A DNA stretch of 64,000 nucleotides from Pontibacter ramchanderi (GCF_002846395.1 NZ_PJMU01000003.1:62001-126000); one strand, 5' to 3'. Positions 8,455 through 16,685 are shown, counted from the stretch's first letter. Notes: generated by a model not told the origin, from the letters alone. Numbers and translations: made by a program.

Positions 8455-8784
8455 GTTTGGCTATACCTGAGCGTTTGTAGTTTAATGCCTTATATTGAGA
8501 ACCTCTTCCTGTTTAACTATTCTCTCTATACCATACGCACTTACCACGCCCTGCTACTGCGCCTGCAAAGGGGCGGCACAGGCAAAATGGACCGCTCCAG
8601 ATGCTTCTCGGGCCCAGAAACAGCAAGACAACCGAGACCTGTACGCATGTGACTACCCACGCGCCAGACAAAATCATGAGCCCGCTTGACAATCTGTAGA
8701 AAAGAACTATATTAGTGTAGCGCTATGGAAGTGATGGAAATAAAAGGCCCTCAAATTAAAAAACCATGTAGAAAAGAGCCAAAC
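8455..8784. other. Intergenic stretch with no recognisable gene
   Basis: About 330 nt between the ferredoxin terminator and the cassette-associated element. A 64-codon open frame (8495-8689) has no recognisable features and is probably chance. Base composition changes from GC-rich to AT-rich near 8690, close to the start of the AT-rich cassette region. No RNA gene was recognised. Confidence 0.5.
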
Positions 8785-8840
8785 AGTACTCCGCACATAG
8801 TGCAGATAGCAGGAGTAGGCACTCCTGCTAGCAAATAGTT
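8785..8840 (+). repeat. Element shared by both cassettes (copy 1), with 10-bp hairpin
   Basis: This 56-bp stretch aligns without gaps to 61332-61277 on the minus strand, about three quarters of positions identical by eye. It holds a perfect hairpin TAGCAGGAGT-AGGC-ACTCCTGCTA (8807-8830), and in copy 2 the stem is kept by G-T pairs. Both copies end in AGCARATAGTT, and similarity stops at GTT, exactly where the cassette begins. It resembles the right half of an attC or an attI-like docking site; that role is inferred. Confidence 0.6.
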
Positions 8841-9358
8841 AGCTAGCACTCTCAAAAAATGAAATATATTTTACCTGCAGTAATATTCTTGCTTCTAAGT
8901 TGTACTGAGCAGAAATTTTCAGATTCAAAAACCACTGAATCCTATACAACTGCACTTTCTGAGGCAGACAAAGCCTACAATAGTGACAACTTCAAGCTTG
9001 CTATTGAAAAATACACTACTGTTTTAGAAATTGATTCACTCAATGCTGAAGCTTTCTACAAAAGGGCTTTTTCAAGTGCGAAATTAGATGATTTTGAAAG
9101 TGCAGCAAGAGATTATCATAGAGCAGCAGAGCTTGGCTATAGAATTGCCGACTGTTATCATAACTTGGGGCTAACTTACATGATTGCATTTCAGGATTAT
9201 GAAAAAGCTCACTACTATCTAAAAAAGGGGTATGAACTGAATCCGACTACAAACAATAGAGAACTTATGGAATTGGCAGAAGAAGAGCTTTTAAAGGCTC
9301 AAAAAAAGAGTGATAGCTAACCTAACCTATAGTGCATGAACGCACCATAGCAAAACCG
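8839..9358 (+). mobile_element. Candidate integron-like gene cassette A
   Basis: Core sites GTTAGCT (8838-8844) and AGCTAAC (9315-9321) are exact reverse complements and bracket a single AT-rich gene, as the R' and R'' half-sites of integron cassettes do. The second site is followed by a hairpin and another GTT (9358-9360). With the usual G^TT cut the cassette would run from 8839 to 9358. Cassette B at 60.6-61.3 kb has the same arrangement. No integrase is in the window. Confidence 0.5.
8859..9320 (+). CDS. TPR lipoprotein, cassette gene
   Basis: The 153-residue protein begins with a lipoprotein signal (MKYILPAVIFLLLSC, predicted lipidated Cys15), so it is probably anchored in an envelope membrane. 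After a short polar linker come about three tetratricopeptide repeats (roughly 34-67, 68-101 and 102-136), for example YNSDNFKLAIEKYTTVLEI, LDDFESAARDYHRAAELGY and FQDYEKAHYYLKKGYELNP. TPRs mediate protein-protein contacts; the partner is unknown. Codons are strongly A/T-biased (AAA, ATT, GAA, AAT), unlike the GC-rich neighbours, which points to acquisition. The stop TAA lies inside the right core site AGCTAAC, leaving no spare sequence in the cassette. Confidence 0.85.
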   Translation: MKYILPAVIFLLLSCTEQKFSDSKTTESYTTALSEADKAYNSDNFKLAIEKYTTVLEIDSLNAEAFYKRAFSSAKLDDFESAARDYHRAAELGYRIADCYHNLGLTYMIAFQDYEKAHYYLKKGYELNPTTNNRELMELAEEELLKAQKKSDS

Positions 9359-9364
9359 TTAACC
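9315..9364 (+). other. attC-like recombination site ending cassette A
   Basis: AGCTAAC (R''-like, 9315-9321) is followed by a hairpin CTAT-a-GTGC-loop-GCAC-c-ATAG (9327-9350) and a GTTAACC (R'-like, 9358-9364). The 50-bp length is just below the known attC range. TAACCTATA occurs at both ends of the site (9323-9331 and 9360-9368). Confidence 0.4.
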
Positions 9365-9405
9365 TATAACCAATCAACCACCTCAACCAATCACTCGGAA
9401 CCGAT

Positions 9406-9825
9406 ATGCATCCTATCCTTCGCAACACCCTGGCTGTGCTGGCAGGCATTATTGTTGGCAGCATAGTCAATATGGCGCTGATCTCGGTCAGTGGCTCTGT
9501 TATTCCACCTCCGAGCGGGGCCGACGTGACCACTACCGAAGGGCTTCAGGCAAGCATGCATTTGTTTGAGCCGAAGCATTTTATTTTTCCATTTCTGGCC
9601 CATGCGCTGGGTACTTTAACGGGCGCCTTTTTGGCAGCTACCTTGGCCGCTGCGCACAAGTTTAAATTTGCGATGGCGATTGGTGTCTTTTTCCTGGCCG
9701 GGGGTATAGCGAGTGTATTCATGCTTCCCTCTCCTGCCTGGTTCACCATACTGGACCTGACTTTTGCCTACCTGCCCATGGCCTTTGCCGGCTACGCCAT
9801 TTCCAGGCGCACCATTATGGCCTGA
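9406..9825 (+). CDS. Conserved small membrane protein
   Basis: The 139-residue protein has four predicted membrane segments (about 7-30, 59-80, 86-106 and 112-132) and ends with a basic RRTIMA tail. Glycine- and alanine-rich helices (AGIIVGSIVNMALI, GTLTGAFLAATLAA) suggest close packing. It is a common uncharacterised type in Bacteroidota. GC content returns to the local norm, so it is outside cassette A. The next gene starts 71 nt on. Confidence 0.75.
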   Translation: MHPILRNTLAVLAGIIVGSIVNMALISVSGSVIPPPSGADVTTTEGLQASMHLFEPKHFIFPFLAHALGTLTGAFLAATLAAAHKFKFAMAIGVFFLAGGIASVFMLPSPAWFTILDLTFAYLPMAFAGYAISRRTIMA

Positions 9826-9896
9826 GCCCATGGGCAGGCTGTGGCCTTTGACAGCTATACCTGGCCGGGGCTTCAGAAATTTCGTAAGTTGCACCT

Positions 9897-10697
9897 ATGA
9901 ATCAAAGATCACCGGAGATCCGGACCATAAACGTTATCCGCTACATTACCCCTTTGCGCGAAGGCGGGTCCCTGCCCGCCATTGTCGAGGCGGACGACGA
10001 GTTTCTGTACGTCCTCAAGTTCAGGGGCGCGGGGCAGGGCATTAAAGTGCTGATTGCCGAACTGATCGTGGGTGAAATCGCCCGAACACTGGGCTTTCGG
10101 ATTCCGGAGATTGTGTTTATGCACCTCGACGAAGCCTTTGGCCGCACCGAGCCCGACGAGGAGATACAGGACCTGCTGCGCGCCAGCGAAGGACTCAACC
10201 TGGGCTCGCACTACCTGTCCGGCGCCATCACCTTCGACCCGGTGGTGACCACCATCGACGCCGATCTGGCTTCGCGCATCGTGTGGCTCGATGCCCTGGT
10301 GACCAACGTAGACCGCACCGCCCGCAACACCAACATGCTTATGTGGAAGAAGGAGCTCTGGCTCATCGACCATGGCGCTTCCCTTTTCTTCCACCACTCC
10401 TGGGACAACTGGGAAGAGCAGGCCAACCGCCCGTTTGCCATGATCAAAGACCACGTGCTGTTGCCGCAGGCCAGCGAGTTGGAAACGGCAGACAAAGCGG
10501 GCCGTGAAGCGCTCACCCCTGCCCGCATTCAGGAAATCCTGGCCCTTATACCTGACGAGTGGCTAACTGGTGTGGAGTCGCCGTTTGCCACAGCCGCGGA
10601 GCACCGGCAGGCCTATGCCCGCTTCTTCGAGATCAGGTTAGCCCATTCAGATATTTTTGTGAAAGCCGCCCAAGATGCAAGAAAGACACTTATTTGA
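9897..10697 (+). CDS. HipA-like kinase-fold protein (HipA_2)
   Basis: The 266-residue protein resembles the stand-alone HipA_2 domain, related to the Ser/Thr kinase toxin HipA. Visible features are YVLKFRGAGQG (probable nucleotide-binding strand with a Lys) and the catalytic-like segment LVTNVDRTARNTNM followed by LWLIDHGASLFF, equivalent to the HxD...N and DxG-type motifs of HipA kinases. It lacks the HipA N-terminal subdomain. The stop overlaps the DUF3037 start by 23 nt; this two-gene unit recurs in many bacteria, suggesting a functional pair. Whether it is a toxin-antitoxin or defence module is not known from the sequence. Confidence 0.85.
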   Translation: MNQRSPEIRTINVIRYITPLREGGSLPAIVEADDEFLYVLKFRGAGQGIKVLIAELIVGEIARTLGFRIPEIVFMHLDEAFGRTEPDEEIQDLLRASEGLNLGSHYLSGAITFDPVVTTIDADLASRIVWLDALVTNVDRTARNTNMLMWKKELWLIDHGASLFFHHSWDNWEEQANRPFAMIKDHVLLPQASELETADKAGREALTPARIQEILALIPDEWLTGVESPFATAAEHRQAYARFFEIRLAHSDIFVKAAQDARKTLI

Positions 10698-11058
10698 GTA
10701 CGCCGTGATTCGGGTGGTGCCGCGGGTGGAGCGCGAAGAGTTTTTGAATGTAGGCGTTATCCTGCTCTGCAGTTCCCGTGGCTTTTTGCAGATGCGCTAT
10801 ACCTTGAACGAGGCCCGGCTACAGGCTGCGTTCGGGGAGTTGGACATAGAAGAGCTGCGGGCACGCCTGCTGGCTATTGAGAAGGTATGCGACGGCCGCC
10901 GCGAAGGCGGGCCGATTGGTCAGTTGGGCACGGCCTCCCGTTTCCGGTGGCTCACAGCCAACCGCAGCACCATTGTGCAGACCTCTGCCGTGCACCCGGG
11001 CCTCTGCCTCGACCCCGCCCAAACCCTGGAAAAGTTGCACCGCGACCTGGTGCTGTAG
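10675..11058 (+). CDS. DUF3037 protein, partner of the HipA-like kinase
   Basis: The 127-residue soluble protein matches DUF3037 in pattern: an opening FEYAVIRVVPRVEREEFLNVGVIL, a central Cys (LLCSSRG) and a C-terminal PAQTLEKLHRDLVL. It overlaps the HipA_2 gene by 23 nt, so the two are translationally coupled. The family has no established biochemistry. By analogy with other overlapping pairs it may bind or regulate the kinase-fold partner. Confidence 0.85.
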   Translation: MQERHLFEYAVIRVVPRVEREEFLNVGVILLCSSRGFLQMRYTLNEARLQAAFGELDIEELRARLLAIEKVCDGRREGGPIGQLGTASRFRWLTANRSTIVQTSAVHPGLCLDPAQTLEKLHRDLVL

Positions 11059-11122
11059 CCTGTGTCGTGCAACTCAATCTGACTGGCTTTTTGTTATATT
11101 CGCATCACCCAGACTTTCCTCT

Positions 11123-11683
11123 ATGAACATCTCCCGCATCATCACCATTGTTCTGACCATTGGCGCAATCGTATTCCTGGTTCTGATGCTCTCAGACCCC
11201 TACTTTTTCGCGAGCACCAAAAAGATGCGCAAGAATGCAGAGGCGAAGCTGGAGGAAGGCATCATGGGAAATCCGAACGCGTTTAAAGAGGCAAGCTATT
11301 TCTTCGATGCCCTGATTGAGCAGGGGCACGGCGACCGCCAAACGCACGACCTGCTGTACTGGAGCTACCGCTACGACAAGAACTATGCGCAGGCCGAAGC
11401 AGCCCTGAGCGAGGCCCTGGCGCTATACCCGGATGACCTGAACTTTCGATACCACCGCGCCGAAATGCGGCTGGAGCTGGGCAAGTACGAGGCGGCGCTG
11501 GAAGATTACAACGCGGTTATACCTGCCGCCAGGAGCGAAAGCTTTTACTACGATGCCCTCTACGGACGCGGCGCAGCCAGGTATATGCTAGGCCAGAAGG
11601 CAGAAGCAGAGGCCGATCGCGTAAAAGCCCAGGAACTGACACAAGATACCTTACAGACCTATACCGTGTATTTCGAAGAGTAG
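11123..11683 (+). CDS. Membrane-anchored TPR protein
   Basis: From ATG 11123 the protein has 186 residues: one N-terminal membrane anchor (about 5-24, IITIVLTIGAIVFLVLMLS), then a soluble domain with two to three tetratricopeptide repeats, e.g. YDKNYAQAEAALSEALALYP and LGKYEAALEDYNAVIPAARS. The open frame extends back to 10877 but that part overlaps the DUF3037 gene in another frame, so the later ATG is preferred. Codon use matches the neighbours, unlike the TPR gene in cassette A. Partner unknown. Confidence 0.8.
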   Translation: MNISRIITIVLTIGAIVFLVLMLSDPYFFASTKKMRKNAEAKLEEGIMGNPNAFKEASYFFDALIEQGHGDRQTHDLLYWSYRYDKNYAQAEAALSEALALYPDDLNFRYHRAEMRLELGKYEAALEDYNAVIPAARSESFYYDALYGRGAARYMLGQKAEAEADRVKAQELTQDTLQTYTVYFEE

Positions 11684-11737
11684 GCTATACCTGAGGCGTT
11701 GCCGTGCAAATGTCCTGCCTGGTGCACGCAAAACCCG

Positions 11738-13105
11738 CTAAGGTTCTTTTCTTTCCAGCGCTGGTTTTCCCCTTCTCAGATACTTTTTGATACAATGCAG
11801 CGCGCCTGATTTTTCGGCAAATGGATTGAAATCCTCCAGCTGAACGACCCTGAAACCGAGCTCTTCCCATACCTGCTTGTTGGCTTCGTCGGTTTTGCGA
11901 AGGTATTCCCAATTGCCGTGGCCGTAGGTGGGTAGCCAAACAGTTTTATCGGTTTCGCTTTTAATCTCCACTACCGCGTTGTTGGAGGTGGCGTAGTACC
12001 ATTTGCGCTTTTTCTCTTACGGATCATCGACATAGGTAACAGGCAGGGGGTTCCGGACTACCTCAAAGCCTTGCCGCTCCAGTAGGGCCGCCACATCATC
12101 AAACACATCGGGTATACCGTAATTTCCCAGCTCCTCTCCCAGCACTTCAGCCGCCAGGCGTGTGTCGCCCACCAGCACCGTGTATTTGCCCGATTTGCCA
12201 CGCCCGGCCAGGGTCAGGAACATATCGATGTGAAAGAGCGGTTGCACGGTGCCCTCTATGTTTTTGTTGTGCAGGGTCTCGGTCCAGGTTTCGCCATTGA
12301 GCTCAAACTTCTGGTCTTCCTCCTGCGGCACGTACAGCAGACTACCCACCTGAAAGAAGGTACGCTCGTGGTCGAGGTAGCGCCTGTACAGCTGCGCCAG
12401 TTGCTCGGTGGCCAGGGTGCCCTTTTCTGGAAAGAGCACACCGCCCAGGTCGAGCATGGAATCCACGATGTAGTCGGCGCCCATCAAAAAGAAATCGTCG
12501 CCGACAAGCAGGTTGCCGCCCTCAAAATAGATCGGGGCTTTTACGCGGTTAATACCCAGCGATTTGCTCAGGAAATAGCCCGTGTAATCGTCGGCAGCCC
12601 GGCGATGTGAGTGCGGCTGCAACAGGCAATAGCTACCGTTTGCCTTGTCGTGCACCACTTCGTAGTCATCTTCGGCCCATACCAGTATTTTGATGGCCTC
12701 CGGCACTTCGTGAAAGTGGCATCGCTGCAGCAAATCATGCTCTCTCAGCCAGTTTTCCAATTGTGGTCGGGTCTTGCCGTCGTCGGGTACCAGCAAGTGG
12801 AGCTCCGTATAGGCGGGCAGTTTCCGGAACATGTCGCTGTATACCTTCCAGAGGGGGTTGTCGCGGTGCCTGAGCACATAGGCCGGCACAGTAAAGACCA
12901 TCGCCTCCAGCGCGCCGTCAGCGCTCGACACCAGGCTGGGCCGCTCTGGTAACGGGCTGTACTGCTGCAGCAAGGTCATGGCAATGGCGCGGCGCCGCAT
13001 CCCTGACTCCGGCAGGTCCTGCCGCGATTCGCTGGCAAGTTCTTCGATGTGGCGGTAGTGTCTGGTGCGGATGGGACGTGTGGAGCGGTGTACAGGATTA
13101 GTCAT
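11738..13105 (-). pseudogene. Pentein-superfamily (peptidylarginine/agmatine deiminase-like) gene with in-frame stop
   Basis: Reading from ATG 13105, a 362-residue frame stops at TAA (12019-12017) and continues in the same frame for 92 more residues to 11738. The first part has pentein motifs: WAEDDY near 143-148, EGGN at 195-198 and the HID at 292-294. The part after the stop carries the conserved end VWLPTYG...DEANKQVWEELGF and GALHCIKKYL, whose Cys should be the catalytic nucleophile. The 362-residue product would therefore be inactive. One base change would explain the stop; read-through or a sequencing error are alternatives. The substrate is likely an arginine-type guanidinium, perhaps linked to the cyanophycin genes nearby. 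Its 5' end overlaps the next gene by 8 nt. Confidence 0.82.
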
Positions 13106-13496
13106 GTGGGGTGTGTTGGTTGCTTCTAGAGGTTTTCAAGCCCTGTCGCCCGGCCCAAAGCCAGAGCAGTATCAGGGCCAATTCTCCTACGGCATCCAGC
13201 AAATAGACGTTCCGGATTATATCATTCAGGCTGTAGTACACATCAATAAAACCAAGGCCGGCCGCTCCGCCTATACCTAGCCACTTGATCTCGGCTGTTA
13301 CGTTTTTCCTGATCCCGGCCGTTAGCAACACCAGGCCGATCACCAGGATCAGGATACTGACGGTGCGCACCAGCCAGAGGTCTTCCTTCGGCCCCGTCAC
13401 CCACAGAAAGCTGGGCATATGCAGCAGTGGCCAGATGCCAGTGGCTGCCCAGTAAGTTCCCTGCAGTATAGCCACCAGTGCAAGTCGGTTTTGCAT
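13098..13496 (-). CDS. Small conserved membrane protein
   Basis: The 132-residue protein has four predicted membrane helices (about 5-22, 42-62, 70-88 and 97-115) and a polar C-terminal tail (GRQGLKTSRSNQHTPHD). It overlaps the following pentein gene by 8 nt, so both were probably expressed together. The pattern is shared by many uncharacterised bacterial proteins; no function is assigned. Confidence 0.75.
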   Translation of the reverse strand: MQNRLALVAILQGTYWAATGIWPLLHMPSFLWVTGPKEDLWLVRTVSILILVIGLVLLTAGIRKNVTAEIKWLGIGGAAGLGFIDVYYSLNDIIRNVYLLDAVGELALILLWLWAGRQGLKTSRSNQHTPHD

Positions 13497-13568
13497 GCTC
13501 TGTTTTTATTGTTTGTATGGCCTCGTTTTCCTGTGTTTTTAAAACTGCAAGTGTCGCATCCCCTCCCG

Positions 13569-14537
13569 CTATATGTGGAGCATCTCGTAGAAGGGGATGT
13601 CAAATGTTTCTGTGTCTGCCGCCAGATGCACCTTCAGGTCGCAGACGGTAAAGGGCTGTCCTGTTTTGATCTCGTGGATGGTCGATTTAGAGATGCCTGT
13701 GCCGTCCACTACCGTCACCAGACCGCTTCCCACCACCTCCACACGGTTTCCATCTGTCACCAGTATGGCCGTGTCTTCCTCAATGCCGATGCCGATGCAG
13801 CCCGGATTGGTGGCAATGGCCTGGGCCATGCGTACGATGCGCCCGCGGGCAATGAAGTGCGTGTCGATGGCGACGTTCTTTAAAAACTCAAGTCCGGTGG
13901 TGATGCGCACATCGCCTTTGAGCATGCCGCCCTGGGTTTCCCCTTCGTAGATCATCGGCGTGGACAGTGCTGTGGCCCCGGCGCTGGTGCCGGCTATGAT
14001 GATATCGTCGTAGGTATAGCGCTGCTTCATCAGTTGCAGGAGTGGTGTGCCGCCCAGTATAGCGGTCAGGCGCAGCTGGTCTCCTCCTGTGAAGATGATG
14101 CCAGCGGCCCGCTCCACCAGTTTGAGATTCTCCGCATCAAAGGCATCTGTTCTTACTTTGATGTTGAGCACTTCGATGTTTTTCTGTTCCAGCTGGCGAA
14201 ACAGCTTCACGTAGTCCTTCGCTGCTTCCTCTGGCTCTGTGGAGGCCGTGGGAACCACCAGTATAAGCGGGTTGGAGCCTTTGAGCTCATCCACGAAGCG
14301 CTGCAGAATCTGCTCTGCGATAAAGTCAATGTTGTTCTCCTGCGTTTCCGTCTCTTTATCAGTGCTTTTGCTCTCCTTCCCGCCTATTGCCAAAAGCTTT
14401 CCTTTGGGCACAGGCAGCGCCTTCCCATGAGCGCGTTTTTTCATCTCGAGCTTTTCTAGCACCAGGTCCTTCTGCTCCTGCATTGCCGTCTGCTCCGTCA
14501 CCGGATTGCCATGATCACTTTCTTTTTTCTTTGCCAT
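13569..14537 (-). CDS. cphB: Cyanophycinase with polar N-terminal extension
   Basis: A serine exopeptidase of family S51 that cleaves cyanophycin to beta-Asp-Arg dipeptides, which the isoaspartyl peptidase at 2154 can split. The nucleophile is Ser185 in IAGTSAGATA, with GGDQ at 151-154 and IGIGIEEDTA further on, all typical. It differs from the compact family in its first 45 or so residues, which are highly charged (MAKKKESDHG...EKLEMKKRAHGKA), and in a polar insert (KESKSTDKETETQENN) just after the first strand GKLLAIGG. There is no signal peptide. It is encoded 11.5 kb from cphA on the opposite strand, so a second copy next to cphA outside the window cannot be excluded. Confidence 0.92.
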   Translation of the reverse strand: MAKKKESDHGNPVTEQTAMQEQKDLVLEKLEMKKRAHGKALPVPKGKLLAIGGKESKSTDKETETQENNIDFIAEQILQRFVDELKGSNPLILVVPTASTEPEEAAKDYVKLFRQLEQKNIEVLNIKVRTDAFDAENLKLVERAAGIIFTGGDQLRLTAILGGTPLLQLMKQRYTYDDIIIAGTSAGATALSTPMIYEGETQGGMLKGDVRITTGLEFLKNVAIDTHFIARGRIVRMAQAIATNPGCIGIGIEEDTAILVTDGNRVEVVGSGLVTVVDGTGISKSTIHEIKTGQPFTVCDLKVHLAADTETFDIPFYEMLHI

Positions 14538-14580
14538 AAGTCACGTCAGGATTAGTTTACAGAATCACTTTTAATATTAT

Positions 14581-15015
14581 TTATGGCCGCTTGTAGCTCA
14601 CTACCCTTGCCGCAAGCGAGTCAGTCTGCCTTATGTTTTCTCTAAAGATCACCCAGCCCTCCCGCTTCGACTCTTTCGGGGAGAAAGCAATACTCAGTTC
14701 GGCCTGCTCTACCTCTTCTCCGTCCCGTTGAAGGGTGAGTTCCACCTGCACCTCTTCCGCGGTTTCGCCGCCTTTGTTTTCCACCACTACCCGGTAGCGC
14801 TGCGGGGCATGGGGAGCGGGGTCGTGAAAGTACTCTACTGTAAGGTCGGGGGTTGACGGTTTGCTGGTATAGGCCATGTAACCCAGATAGGCCAGTATGG
14901 CCAGCACCAGCACCAGGCTAATGGCAAACACCGTCCACTCCAGGGCATTTTTATCGTCGTCATCGCCGGCCCTATCCGAGCGCTGCGCCTTCTTTACTTC
15001 GTGTTGTTCTTCCAT
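14581..15015 (-). CDS. TIGR02588 family single-pass membrane protein
   Basis: The 144-residue protein has a charged N terminus, one membrane helix at about 25-48 (ALEWTVFAISLVLVLAILAY) and an extracytoplasmic beta-rich domain (DLTVEYFHDPAPHAPQRYRV...) of the kind seen in this family. TIGR02588 genes are nearly always next to TIGR02587 genes, as here (8 nt downstream). Function unknown; the pair presumably forms a membrane complex. Confidence 0.85.
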   Translation of the reverse strand: MEEQHEVKKAQRSDRAGDDDDKNALEWTVFAISLVLVLAILAYLGYMAYTSKPSTPDLTVEYFHDPAPHAPQRYRVVVENKGGETAEEVQVELTLQRDGEEVEQAELSIAFSPKESKREGWVIFRENIRQTDSLAARVVSYKRP

Positions 15016-15023
15016 TCAATTGG

Positions 15024-15899
15024 TTACTTAATCAGGAGCCTGCCGGCCGAGGCACCCAGGCTTGCCAACACACCCAGCACAATGCACTGGGCAAAAGCTA
15101 TCTCAAAATCGACACCCTCAAAGCGACCGAAAAACCAGAGCAGAAAGGCCGAGGCCGCCAGCGCCGTAAGGTAACTCAGGCAGGTGTCGAGTGTAATGGC
15201 GAAAGCCAGGTTTTTTTTTTGGTGATGCCCTGTGCCTTTGAAATCGCTGAAGTACACGACCACCACACTCATAGCCAGCGAGAGCACGGCCATCAGCAGG
15301 ATGTGCAGGGGCTCGGCCCCAACGGCCAGCACAATGACCTCTTCGGTAGGGGCTACGTTGCCACCCACGATGACGCTGCCGCAAAGCGCCAGCACCACCA
15401 GACTTACCTTGCTCCTCAGCCCGGTGCGCCAGCCGGCTTCCTTTGCTTCCGTCTTCACCTCGTCCTCCTCTTCCGGCTCATCCTCCGGGCTGCCAAGCTG
15501 TGCCGTCCCCACAGAAACACCAATCGAAACGGCCATTGCCTCTACGATCACTTTTCCCATGATCTCTTCTATCGACATGCCCCCGAACTCGATGCGGTTG
15601 AGCACGAACAGCACCGCAAAGGCCAGCACGATGCCAAGGCCCATTTCCTCTACCGAATCGATGAAGACACTGCGCCACGAGGCTCCGGGCCGCATACCTG
15701 CGTAGCGGTTGTACCCCAGCAGAAGCAGGTACGTAACGAGCACCATGAGCAGCAACTGCACCGGCGACGCCGTAAAGCCAGCCCACCATACCTCCATGGT
15801 ATAGAGCAACGGGAAGCTGAACAACAGGCCTCCGGCTATACCCCGGGCATACTCTTGCAGCGATTTCCGGACAGGTCTTATCTTCTTGTCGTTTGCCAT
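15024..15899 (-). CDS. TIGR02587 family integral membrane protein
   Basis: The 291-residue protein has about eight hydrophobic segments and a strongly acidic loop in the middle (SPEDEPEEEDEVKTEAKEAG) followed by SKVSLVVLALCGSVIVGGN. The segment VGGNVAPTEEVIVLA is a family hallmark. It precedes its usual partner TIGR02588 with a gap of 8 nt, and follows the beta-barrel gene by 12 nt, so the three probably form one operon. No biochemical role is known. Confidence 0.87.
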   Translation of the reverse strand: MANDKKIRPVRKSLQEYARGIAGGLLFSFPLLYTMEVWWAGFTASPVQLLLMVLVTYLLLLGYNRYAGMRPGASWRSVFIDSVEEMGLGIVLAFAVLFVLNRIEFGGMSIEEIMGKVIVEAMAVSIGVSVGTAQLGSPEDEPEEEDEVKTEAKEAGWRTGLRSKVSLVVLALCGSVIVGGNVAPTEEVIVLAVGAEPLHILLMAVLSLAMSVVVVYFSDFKGTGHHQKKNLAFAITLDTCLSYLTALAASAFLLWFFGRFEGVDFEIAFAQCIVLGVLASLGASAGRLLIK

Positions 15900-15911
15900 A
15901 CCTGCTGCACG

Positions 15912-16685
15912 TTAACGAGGGAACCGAAATGCCAGACCAGTCGTGACGAAGCGGCGCGGGGCTGCTTTGTTAAGCCGCCTCCCAGCCGCCAGATCGAACT
16001 GCAGATTGGGCAACAGCAGGAATAAAAGTCCCAGGTCGGCCTGGTGCTCGGCGGGCTCGCCCCTTCCCTTATCTCCAAACACCTCCAGGTATAGCGACAG
16101 TCTATCTATGAATTGCCGGGTAATGTTGGCACCGTACGAAAACTCGGGGTTGCCACCTGTCCAGCCGTAGCCCAGGTTGTAAGTCAGGTCCAGCTTCTCG
16201 GAAATAGCATTGCTGAAACCAAGGCTAAACTGGGGCTCCGCATTATCCGGTTTGAAAACATCGCTCCCCAGGGGCAGGGCCAGCATCGCACTCAAAGCAG
16301 CCTCCGGTCGCCAGCCGCTTTCCTTCCATAGCTTCACTTTGGTACCAACACTCAATGGCCCCCACCCTTTGATCCTGCGCGACGTGCCGTTCTCAATGAC
16401 CGAGTCCTTGATAGCACCCTGCAGGCGCAGCTCCACACCCTCTAGCAGGCCGATGCGCAGCAGGGCCGTAGGGTATGCATGTGTTCGGATCGCATCGTTC
16501 AGCTTCTGGTAGTTGTAACCGGCCTCTAACTGCACAAATCCACGCGACACAATACCAGGCCCCTGCGACCGGTCGGGTCTGTCGGCATTGATATCTTCCC
16601 GTTCCTGTTGCGCATGTGCTGGTAGCATCGCAGCGCTGACCAAAAAACTGAGCAGCAACAGCACGCGCGTTTTATTTCCTATCAT
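15912..16685 (-). CDS. Outer-membrane beta-barrel protein (transporter-like, Phenol_MetA_deg type)
   Basis: From ATG 16685 the 257-residue protein starts with a clear signal peptide (MIGNKTRVLLLLSFLVSAAMLPAHA, cut near residue 25). The mature part opens with INADRPDRSQGPGIVSRGFVQLE and continues as alternating beta strands rich in aromatic residues, ending in FRFPR; the LEAGYNYQK and DLTYNLGYGW strands fit this family of putative outer-membrane transporters. The frame is open up to 16754, but the added residues have no signal character, so the later start is used. Substrate unknown. Confidence 0.82.
   Translation of the reverse strand: MIGNKTRVLLLLSFLVSAAMLPAHAQQEREDINADRPDRSQGPGIVSRGFVQLEAGYNYQKLNDAIRTHAYPTALLRIGLLEGVELRLQGAIKDSVIENGTSRRIKGWGPLSVGTKVKLWKESGWRPEAALSAMLALPLGSDVFKPDNAEPQFSLGFSNAISEKLDLTYNLGYGWTGGNPEFSYGANITRQFIDRLSLYLEVFGDKGRGEPAEHQADLGLLFLLLPNLQFDLAAGRRLNKAAPRRFVTTGLAFRFPR

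Noticed and set aside
8495..8689. 64-codon open frame after the ferredoxin terminator
   Set aside because: No start context, no hydrophobic or domain features, and composition differs from the cassette gene that follows.
11685..11939. 84-codon minus-strand frame over the pentein 3' part
   Set aside because: It is a different frame from the conserved pentein C terminus; the 11738 frame carries the homology.
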